Assembly (NCBI GenBank): GCA_017529085.1
Contig: JAFXOC010000212.1
Location: 1-5,190, forward strand
Direction: 5' to 3'
DNA: 5,190 bases
From: Selenomonadaceae bacterium
GTDB lineage: Bacteria > Bacillota > Negativicutes > Selenomonadales > Selenomonadaceae
The notes under the pieces were generated by a model that had not been told where the DNA came from, made no database searches, and worked only from the letters and a program-made list of their open reading frames with translations. The translations under genes and the position numbers were made by a program. Shown here piece after piece: positions 1-5,152 of this stretch. Positions within the stretch are counted from its first letter, which is position 1; each line of letters begins with the position of its first letter.

Positions 1-95
1 ATGGCGACTATACTTTGTTTTCAAAATTTCCCACCGAATCCGATCGTAAAATGATTAGCGAAATCACAAGAGCCATTTTTTTAAGAGAAAAATAG
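1..95 (+). CDS. Probable C-terminal end of an unidentified protein (5' end outside the window)
   Basis: Reading from base 3, an open frame gives 30 residues beginning GDYTLFSKFPTESDRK and ending AIFLREK before a TAG at 93-95. It has no start of its own, so if real it is the tail of a gene entering from the left. The residue mix is ordinary for a soluble helical C-terminus (charged, few rare residues). The frame converges on the condensation-domain gene, and the long hairpin at 214-269 would suit a terminator shared by two convergent genes. The family is not recognised. The open stretch is short enough to be chance, hence the low confidence. Confidence 0.4.
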   Translation, partial: GDYTLFSKFPTESDRKMISEITRAIFLREK

Positions 96-213
96 TTCGA
101 ATTGAACTGAAACAGAATAGGCGTTAATGTTATATTGACGGGGACAAAGATTTTTTAGAATCAGGCGTACAAAAACCAAAGGTGATGACAGCGACAGAAT
201 TTTTACAAACATG

Positions 214-269
214 AAAATGCCGTAACTCAAGTTTTTCTTCTAGCGAAAAAATTTGAATTACGGCATTTT
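214..269. terminator. Long hairpin, probable bidirectional terminator
   Basis: Arms 214-238 and 245-269 are complementary over about 25 positions with only two or three imperfections. The core is AAAATGCCGTAA against TTACGGCATTTT, followed inward by a T-rich/A-rich segment and a short loop. On either strand one of the two main imperfections becomes a G-U pair. The arm ends in TTTT on both strands, as expected of a symmetric terminator, although the U-run is short. It lies 17 bases beyond the stop of the minus-strand condensation-domain gene and about 120 bases after the possible plus-strand gene end at 95. The rest of 96-286 shows no convincing gene. Confidence 0.65.
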
Positions 270-286
270 AACGCCTTTATGACAGT

Positions 287-2299
287 TCATTTTGTCAGGT
301 AGGCTTCCATAGCTTCAAAGGCTCGTTCGTGCAAATAGTCGAACACTTCGGTTTCGTTGCGTATTATTCTGAAAGGCACAGTCATCAGCATCACCGGCGA
401 ATTTACTATGGATAACGTTATACTTGCTTTTGCATCCTCTTCCAACGCTATGTTTTCGTTGAACCAACATTTGTCTCTTACTCTGTCCAATTTTTCTTTT
501 ACGCCGTTAGGAAAAACCAGATACCTTTCGATTACTCCCCACATTAAAAACATAAATACGCTGTTTGAGGGCGGTAATTGCGAATCTCTTTGGCAAGTAT
601 AAAATTCCGCCGAATTTGCGAAAATCCATAATGTTTCCTCTTTTATCGCTCGGAACATATCGAGATTACGCATAAACGAAAACGCTTTTTGCGCCTTTAT
701 TTGAGATAGTTCGTGACTTTTTTTCTTCCTTTGCGTCTTGTTGTAGTCTATCCAAAAGTCTTTCAGAGGCTTGTCCCAATCGGCCAACATTATATGTATA
801 AGAGTGTGGTAATCAAGCACCATTTGCTCCACACTGCCGATTTTAAAAGCATCGGGCTGATAGCGAAAGGTTGTTTCTATGCTCTCGCCGTCATAACGAA
901 AATAAATTCCAAGATCTATTCCGTCCGAATCCCATGACTCCATGGACACACTCGCTCCCTGGGGAAGCGCAAAAACCTCCTCATAAAGCAAATTCCCGGA
1001 TAAAAATCCGTGAAAACTTAAAAAATGCGAAAATGCTTCTTTTTCAATATGCAAATAATTTAAAATATCTTCCATATAAAGCCATGAAAAAGATTGCGAA
1101 GTCAGCATTTGTTGAAGTTGCGCCGTTACCAGATCGCCAATCGTAATTTCCTGTTTATCGCCGCATTTTATGCGAGCGAATACAGGACGAAGAAGAGCTG
1201 CGAATTTAGCCGCAGTTCCGGCTTTCATTGAAGGTTCCGCCATCAAAACGCAAAACCACGAATCGTCCGTATGATTTTCGTTTTGCAGATAAAGCCCCCA
1301 GGCAAGTTGCAAGAGAGCGGTGTCTACGCTTTTGTTGCGATTGATTTTTTCGCCCAAAAGTTTTATGTCTTCATCGGATACAGAGCGATGAACTACCTCT
1401 TGACGAGTAGCTGTAGCGCCGTGCGAACGATGCCCCGGAAGATTTACGGCGGTAGGAAGGTCTTTTAGAAAATTTTTCCAGTATCCATCCGCTAAAGACG
1501 CCATCCAATAAGTTTTTGTATTTATCGCTCTATCCGCATCCTGAGCAATTAACGCATCCGTAAACAAGAGCCGTTTGCTTTCGCCTTGAACCTGCCCCGC
1601 AATTCCTCCCCCAAACGTATCGCTTAAAAACTGAAAGGGATTCCAAAAATCCATGATAAGATGAGATTCTGTCACTAATATTGCGTACTCTCCCGAATAT
1701 ACCTCTTCGTCGTTATCGTCCCCGCCCTCTTGGGTATGAAAGATAGATATGCGAAACAGAGGACCGTGCAATAAATCGAAACCTTCAAGACGGTCTTTTT
1801 CTATCAACCTGTCTAAAGATTTTTGTATGGACTCGCCGCTCATACGATTTACATTTTGGTATATTAACGGAATTTGACGATCTTTAAAAACCACTTTTAA
1901 CGCTCTTGTAGGCATTTTGCAATATCCGGCGCGTAGATTTGGATTTTCTTCAACCAACTTGTAAATCGCGCGGTTCAAATCAGTTCTTGTAACATATCCT
2001 TTTACCTTATACAGTACCTGAACGCAAAAATGAGGGGAAATAAAACTTTTATTCTCAAAAAACCAAGTTTCGCTTTTCGTAAGCGTACGAAGCTCAACGA
2101 TAGGATGGGCGTAATAAGCGCTACCGCCGCTCTTGGTATCTTGAGAATATCCTTGCGTCAACGACCCAAAACTTCCGACGCGATCCGTGTTATGCTTATA
2201 GCCCTGTTGAGAGCCGTAATTCTTTAACAGTTCCACTCGTTCTTCATTGGACAAATCTTTTCCCCACAAACGACGATATTCCATAGGGTTATTCTCCAT
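287..2299 (-). CDS. Stand-alone condensation-domain protein (NRPS C-domain-like) with an unassigned C-terminal extension
   Basis: A 670-residue protein with no signal peptide or clear membrane segment, presumably cytoplasmic. After a Gly/Ser/Tyr-rich N-terminus (about 1-65), residues 66-515 follow the order of an NRPS condensation domain: a C1-like stretch (about 68-82), PNLRAGY (120-126) at the usual ALRTRF place, active-site motif SHLIMDF (212-218), YWKNFLKDLP (273-282), LLRPVFAR (369-376) at the VNTLPLR place, and a final D-x-D-KPL (507-512). The canonical motif is HHxxxDG; here the second His (H213) and the Asp (D217) remain, while the first His is Ser and the Gly is Phe. A basic linker (521-527) leads into about 150 residues that I cannot assign. 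No adenylation, carrier or thioesterase domain is present, so the acyl donor and acceptor are unknown. The family also includes acyltransferases that use CoA or carrier-bound acyl groups to make esters or amides. The start at 2299 has purine-rich sites upstream; M6 (2284) is an alternative. Confidence 0.78.
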   Translation of the reverse strand: MENNPMEYRRLWGKDLSNEERVELLKNYGSQQGYKHNTDRVGSFGSLTQGYSQDTKSGGSAYYAHPIVELRTLTKSETWFFENKSFISPHFCVQVLYKVKGYVTRTDLNRAIYKLVEENPNLRAGYCKMPTRALKVVFKDRQIPLIYQNVNRMSGESIQKSLDRLIEKDRLEGFDLLHGPLFRISIFHTQEGGDDNDEEVYSGEYAILVTESHLIMDFWNPFQFLSDTFGGGIAGQVQGESKRLLFTDALIAQDADRAINTKTYWMASLADGYWKNFLKDLPTAVNLPGHRSHGATATRQEVVHRSVSDEDIKLLGEKINRNKSVDTALLQLAWGLYLQNENHTDDSWFCVLMAEPSMKAGTAAKFAALLRPVFARIKCGDKQEITIGDLVTAQLQQMLTSQSFSWLYMEDILNYLHIEKEAFSHFLSFHGFLSGNLLYEEVFALPQGASVSMESWDSDGIDLGIYFRYDGESIETTFRYQPDAFKIGSVEQMVLDYHTLIHIMLADWDKPLKDFWIDYNKTQRKKKSHELSQIKAQKAFSFMRNLDMFRAIKEETLWIFANSAEFYTCQRDSQLPPSNSVFMFLMWGVIERYLVFPNGVKEKLDRVRDKCWFNENIALEEDAKASITLSIVNSPVMLMTVPFRIIRNETEVFDYLHERAFEAMEAYLTK

Positions 2300-2305
2300 A
2301 AGCGC

Positions 2306-2320
2306 CTTTCCGCCTCCTTT
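2306..2320 (-). promoter_or_regulatory. Ribosome-binding region of the condensation-domain gene
   Basis: On the minus strand an AAAGGAGG (plus 2313-2320) lies 13 bases before the ATG at 2299, which is long. A second purine run, GGAAAGG (2306-2312), lies 6 bases before it. Together they support the 2299 start. A start at M6 (2284) would have only GGAG from within the preceding codons, so it is less likely but not excluded. Confidence 0.6.
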
Positions 2321-2467
2321 CTTATTTGTCTGAATGTTATTGCAAATATCTTTTTGATTTTTTGACTATAAATAAAGATAATTTTTATCCATTCACAATT
2401 ATTTATCATATTAACCCTCATAGCGTCATCTAATGCAACAAGGCGTAATAACTTGATTTCACGTTAT

Positions 2468-2500
2468 AGCTAAAATTATTATAGAGGATATTTTTTAGCT
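2468..2500. repeat. Inverted repeat AGCTAAAA / TTTTAGCT
   Basis: AGCTAAAA at 2468-2475 is the exact reverse complement of TTTTAGCT at 2493-2500, with 17 bases between. The right arm overlaps the first of the two GATATTTTTT direct repeats. It could be a dyad operator for the adjacent regulator, though 8-bp arms in AT-rich DNA are weak evidence. Confidence 0.4.
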
Positions 2501-2516
2501 TGTAAAGATATTTTTT
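2487..2516. repeat. Two direct repeats of GATATTTTTT, 20 bp apart
   Basis: GATATTTTTT occurs at 2487-2496 and again at 2507-2516, exactly 20 bases start to start. Similarity continues more weakly after each copy (CTT shared; 14 of 20 positions identical overall). Twenty bases is close to two helical turns, so proteins bound at both copies would sit on the same face of the DNA. The copies lie just upstream of the weak -35 proposed for the regulator gene. Because the DNA is AT-rich, chance remains possible. Confidence 0.5.
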
Positions 2517-2576
2517 CTCTTTAAGTGATAAATTTTATTCATATATGCTATTCTCTTCAATAAAAGGAGCATAGGT

Positions 2577-2939
2577 ATGAATTGGAATAATATGTTTCAC
2601 AGGCGAATAAACGAACTTTGGGAACGGGCAAAAGACGAGAATTATAAATTAACGCTTGAAAATTACGCCGAACGCATTGGTACAACAAGAAGCGCGCTAA
2701 GGGGTTGGCTCGCCGGCAAAGGACAGCCCGACGCCGACGGTTTTGTGCGAGTCGCTTCTTGCGAAGGCGTGTCTTTAGAATGGCTGCTTGGCGCGGAAAA
2801 AATCAACGCTGCAATTCTAAATAGAGAAAACGAACTTTTAAGTAAATTCAAAAATCTGTCCAGAATTCATCAAGAGGATATTTTATATCTGCTGGAACGA
2901 TTTTATAATCAAGATAAAACAGTACCCAATAAAGAATAA
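2577..2939 (+). CDS. XRE/Cro-CI-family helix-turn-helix transcriptional regulator
   Basis: A 120-residue DNA-binding protein, presumably a cytoplasmic repressor or activator. The helix-turn-helix lies at about residues 25-71: LENYAERIG (27-35) as first helix, TRSALRGWLAG (37-47) as recognition helix, then the typical VSLEWLLG (65-72) closing the domain. The remaining part (78-112) is charged and helical and could mediate dimerisation; there is no ligand-binding or protease domain, so it differs from long CI/LexA-type repressors. The start has a good site, AAAAGGAG (2562-2569), 7 bases before the ATG. It is transcribed away from the condensation-domain gene and ends at a strong terminator, so it is monocistronic. 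Control of itself and of the divergent gene is inferred from position only. Small regulators of this kind are common on phages and islands, but no other phage gene is seen. Confidence 0.88.
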   Translation: MNWNNMFHRRINELWERAKDENYKLTLENYAERIGTTRSALRGWLAGKGQPDADGFVRVASCEGVSLEWLLGAEKINAAILNRENELLSKFKNLSRIHQEDILYLLERFYNQDKTVPNKE

Positions 2940-2977
2940 AAAAATACTCCTTGCGCAAAAGTCAAGGAGTATTTTTT
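2939..2977. terminator. Symmetric intrinsic terminator between convergent genes
   Basis: A perfect 15-bp stem, AAAAAATACTCCTTG (2939-2953) and CAAGGAGTATTTTTT (2963-2977), encloses a 9-base loop. Each strand ends the stem with TTTTTT, so it can stop transcription from both sides: the regulator gene, whose stop codon it overlaps by one base, and the mmdC operon, whose last stop is 35 bases away. Confidence 0.93.
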
Positions 2978-3012
2978 CATGATTTCCAAAGGGCATCGCC
3001 CAAATTTTAATA

Positions 3013-3402
3013 TCATCCCAAGATAACGAGGGAATCGCCGGCGGCGACGCTGTTGCCCGCGTCGACGTTGAACGCTTTGACGGTGCCTGCGGTGTCGGCG
3101 GTGATTTCGTTCTGCATTTTCATAGCTTCTAAGATAAGGAGCACATCGCCGGCGTTTACGCTCTGACCGACGGTTGCGACGAGTTTAACAATTTTGCCGG
3201 GCATAGGCGCGTCAACGGAATGTTCGCCGGCGCCGGCAGATTGAGCAGCCTTTTTGGGAGCCGCGGGAGCAACTGGGGCTGCCGGTGCGGGAGCTGCAGG
3301 AGCCGGAGCCGCTGCTGCGCGAGGAGCGCTGACCGCGCCTTTTACCTCTTCAACTTCGACTTCGTAAGCCGTACCGTTGACAGTTACGTTAAATTTTTTC
3401 AT
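3013..3402 (-). CDS. mmdC: Biotin carrier (gamma) subunit of methylmalonyl-CoA decarboxylase
   Basis: A 129-residue biotin carboxyl carrier protein that swings a carboxyl group between active sites. Residues 1-20 are the conserved start (MKKFNVTVNGTAYEVEVEEV), 24-55 a flexible Ala/Pro-rich linker, and 62-129 the biotinyl domain with PMPG (66-69) and the biotinylation motif EAMKM. The acceptor is Lys95, 34 residues from the C-terminus as is usual. The frame is open further upstream to an ATG at 3459, but the start at 3402 is chosen: it has GGAGGT 9 bases upstream, the family begins with MKKFNVTVNG, and the longer form would overlap the small gene before it. It is the last gene of the operon, 26 bases after the 44-residue subunit gene. 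The 1.3S subunit of propionibacterial transcarboxylase is a related alternative role. Confidence 0.93.
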   Translation of the reverse strand: MKKFNVTVNGTAYEVEVEEVKGAVSAPRAAAAPAPAAPAPAAPVAPAAPKKAAQSAGAGEHSVDAPMPGKIVKLVATVGQSVNAGDVLLILEAMKMQNEITADTAGTVKAFNVDAGNSVAAGDSLVILG

Positions 3403-3411
3403 GTTTATTTT

Positions 3412-3417
3412 ACCTCC
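3412..3417 (-). promoter_or_regulatory. Ribosome-binding site that fixes the mmdC start
   Basis: The minus strand reads GGAGGT here, 9 bases before the ATG at 3402. It shows that mmdC starts at this ATG and not at the upstream in-frame ATG (3459). Confidence 0.85.
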
Positions 3418-3428
3418 ATTGGTTTGAA

Positions 3429-3563
3429 TCAAATTGCCTGACGACCCGATAGAGTCCATATATCGTTGCGTTTTATGCGAACGGCTATCACTTTATCTGC
3501 GCACATCGATTGCACCGCCGCCGTGATTGCCGCGACTACTTGTGCGTCTACTTTCTTTTCCAT
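3429..3563 (-). CDS. Small (44-residue) decarboxylase subunit, MmdE / delta-C-terminus-like
   Basis: An ATG at 3563 opens 44 residues ending in TGA at 3429-3431: MEKKVDAQVVAAITAAVQSM, then CADKVIAVRIKRNDIWTLSG, then RQAI. The pattern of an Ala-rich helix (VVAAITAAV), a basic strand (AVRIKR) and W-x-x-x-GR is what I recall from the C-terminal part of the delta subunits of glutaconyl- and methylmalonyl-CoA decarboxylases and from the small epsilon subunit MmdE of Veillonella. There is no N-terminal membrane helix, so it should be soluble and probably binds or stabilises the alpha/biotin-carrier complex; that role is inferred. It sits 19 bases after mmdA and 26 before mmdC, on the same strand, with a weak AAAGG 11 bases before the ATG. 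The position, the motif and the fit into the gap make it very likely real despite its length. Confidence 0.82.
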   Translation of the reverse strand: MEKKVDAQVVAAITAAVQSMCADKVIAVRIKRNDIWTLSGRQAI

Positions 3564-3582
3564 AACAACGCCAACCTTTACT

Positions 3583-5112
3583 TTAAAGCGGAATATTGCC
3601 GTGTTTCTTGGTGGGACCGATTTCCCTCTTGCTTGCCAATGCGTTCAACGCTGTAATAATGCGCGGACGAGTCTCCTTAGGCTCGATTACCATATCGGCA
3701 TAACCGCGCTCCGCAGCTTTATAGGGAGTGGCAAACTCTTCCACATATTCGGCGGTCTTTGCGTCTTTGTCGGGGTCTTTTCTGAAGATAATGTTCGCAG
3801 CTCCCGCAGGACCCATAACCGCAATTTCGGAAGTAGGCCACGCCATGACCTGATCCGCGCCGAGTTCGCGGCAGCACATCGCTATATAAGATCCGCCGTA
3901 AGCTTTTCTGGTGATAACCGTAACCTTGGGAACCGTAGCTTCGCTGTATGCGTAAAGCATTTTCGCGCCGTGGCGGATAATTCCCATGTGTTCCTGATTA
4001 ACGCCGGGCAAAAATCCGGGAACGTCAACAAGGTTGACGAGCGGAATGTTGAAAGCGTCGCAGAAACGAATGAAACGGGAAGATTTATCGGAAGCGTCAA
4101 CGTCTAAGCATCCCGCCATAACGCTGGGCTGATTTGCGATAATGCCCACGCTTCTGCCGTCAAAACGAGCAAAGCAACAGATTATGTTTTTCGCAAAATG
4201 CTCGTGCACTTCGTAAAATTCGCCGTTGTCAACAATAGCTTTTATAACGTCCTTCATATTGTAAGGAGCGTTGGGATTGTCGGGAATAAGAGTGTTCAAA
4301 GTCTCGTCCTGACGGTCGGGGTCGTCGCCAGTTTCCACCCAAGGCGTATCTTCCATGTTGTTGCTGGGGAGGAAGGAGAGAAGATAACGAATCTGCTTTA
4401 TGCAGTCGTCCTCGTCTTCCGCCGCAAAATGCGCAACGCCGCTCTTTGTATTATGCGCCATTGCGCCGCCCAAAGCTTCGGCGGTTATTTCCTCCGCTGT
4501 AACGGATTTAATGACGGCGGGACCCGTTATAAACATCTGGCTTGTGTTTTTCACCATATATATAAAGTCGGTGATGGCGGGAGAATAAACCGCGCCGCCC
4601 GCGCAAGGCCCCATTATTACGGAAATCTGAGGAATTACGCCGGAAGCCGCGGTATTTCTAAAGAAAATCCCCGCGTATCCCGAAAGCGCGTCCACCGCTT
4701 CTTGAATACGTGCGCCGCCCGAATCGTTGATACCTATGCAAGGCGCGCCCATTTTCATGGCAAGGTCCATGACTTTCCAAATCTTATGAGCGTGCTTTTC
4801 GCCCAAAGAACCGCCTTCAACGGTGAAATCCTGTGCGTAAGCGTACACCAAGCGACCGTCCACCGTGCCGTAACCCGTCACAACGCCTTCGCCCGGCAGT
4901 TCCTTTTTCTCCTGCCCAAAATTCGTGCAACGGTGTTTCACAAACATATCAAGTTCCACAAAAGTATCCGGGTCAAAAAGTTTCTCAATACGCTCTCTTG
5001 CGGTCATCTTGCCCTTTTCATGCTGCTTGTCTATGCGGCTCTGCCCGCCGCCTTCCATGATATGGGCTTTCTTCTCCCGCATCAGTTCTATCTTTTCCGC
5101 TACTGTTGCCAT
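3583..5112 (-). CDS. mmdA: Methylmalonyl-CoA decarboxylase alpha subunit (carboxyltransferase)
   Basis: A 509-residue cytoplasmic carboxyltransferase of the propionyl-CoA carboxylase beta/MmdA family. It moves the carboxyl of methylmalonyl-CoA to biotin on MmdC, giving propionyl-CoA, or the reverse. Both crotonase-fold halves are complete: NDSGGARIQEAVDALSGYAG (129-148) and GPCAGGAVYSPA (168-179) in the N-terminal half; DVPGFLPG (363-370), GIIRHGAKMLYAYSEATVPK (377-396), RKAYGGSYIAM (402-412) and MGPAGAANIIF (433-443) in the C-terminal half. It ends in KKHGNIPL, typical of the family. Length equals that remembered for Veillonella MmdA. Ile410 stands where propionyl-CoA carboxylases of actinobacteria carry a specificity Asp, as in decarboxylases. 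The start at 5112 has GGAGGT 4 bases upstream. First gene of the operon seen here. A transcarboxylase 12S subunit or an acyl-CoA carboxylase beta subunit are close alternatives. Confidence 0.93.
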   Translation of the reverse strand: MATVAEKIELMREKKAHIMEGGGQSRIDKQHEKGKMTARERIEKLFDPDTFVELDMFVKHRCTNFGQEKKELPGEGVVTGYGTVDGRLVYAYAQDFTVEGGSLGEKHAHKIWKVMDLAMKMGAPCIGINDSGGARIQEAVDALSGYAGIFFRNTAASGVIPQISVIMGPCAGGAVYSPAITDFIYMVKNTSQMFITGPAVIKSVTAEEITAEALGGAMAHNTKSGVAHFAAEDEDDCIKQIRYLLSFLPSNNMEDTPWVETGDDPDRQDETLNTLIPDNPNAPYNMKDVIKAIVDNGEFYEVHEHFAKNIICCFARFDGRSVGIIANQPSVMAGCLDVDASDKSSRFIRFCDAFNIPLVNLVDVPGFLPGVNQEHMGIIRHGAKMLYAYSEATVPKVTVITRKAYGGSYIAMCCRELGADQVMAWPTSEIAVMGPAGAANIIFRKDPDKDAKTAEYVEEFATPYKAAERGYADMVIEPKETRPRIITALNALASKREIGPTKKHGNIPL

Positions 5113-5116
5113 TTTT

Positions 5117-5122
5117 ACCTCC
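5117..5122 (-). promoter_or_regulatory. Ribosome-binding site of mmdA
   Basis: The minus strand reads GGAGGT followed by AAAA and the ATG at 5112. The spacing is short but functional, and the site supports this start, which also matches the family's MAT-x-x-EKIEL beginning. Confidence 0.8.
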
Positions 5123-5152
5123 AGTTGGTGGTTTAGTCAAATTCCTTCTTTC

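Larger units (their letters stand above)
2321..2561. promoter_or_regulatory. AT-rich divergent promoter region
   Basis: This gene-free stretch separates two genes transcribed away from each other, so it must carry both promoters unless either is read through from elsewhere. For the regulator, TATGCT (2544-2549) preceded at 17 bases by TTAAGT (2521-2526) is the best weak sigma-70-like pair; it would put the transcript start some 20 bases before the ATG. For the condensation-domain gene, the minus strand has TATAGT (plus 2365-2370), a good -10 match but without a good -35 at 17 bases. TTGTGA (2393-2398) is 22 bases away, which is too far. These are sequence matches in AT-rich DNA, so individual boxes are tentative. 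Confidence 0.4.

Noticed and set aside
8..76. A 22-residue minus-strand frame starting MALVISLIIL
   Set aside because: Very short, no ribosome site, opposite to the more plausible plus-strand gene end; the hydrophobic start is not enough.
94..108. Short palindrome AGTTC-N5-GAACT
   Set aside because: Five-base arms are expected by chance; it lacks a U-run and has no clear role.
135..161. TTGACG / TAGAAT promoter-like pair on the plus strand
   Set aside because: The spacing is only 15 bases and no gene follows before the terminator hairpin.
357..1468. Several plus-strand frames of 65-91 residues
   Set aside because: All lie antisense within the condensation-domain gene, overlap each other and show no domain or ribosome-site support.
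2224..2421. A 65-residue minus-strand frame overlapping the start of the condensation-domain gene
   Set aside because: It runs out of frame through the gene's 5' end and ribosome site and has no recognisable features.
2663..2851. A 62-residue minus-strand frame inside the regulator gene
   Set aside because: Antisense shadow of a clear helix-turn-helix gene; Ser/Pro-rich residue mix without a domain.
3403..3459. Nineteen-residue N-terminal extension of mmdC from an ATG at 3459
   Set aside because: It overlaps the small subunit gene, is not like the family, and the strong GGAGGT at 3412-3417 points to the ATG at 3402.
3466..4107. A 213-residue open frame on the plus strand
   Set aside because: Antisense to the end of mmdA and to the small subunit gene; no domain features and no ribosome site that would set it apart.
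4198..5136. A 312-residue open frame on the plus strand
   Set aside because: It lies antisense to mmdA, has the Cys/Arg/His-rich make-up of a shadow frame and no recognisable domain, while the opposite strand is a textbook family member.
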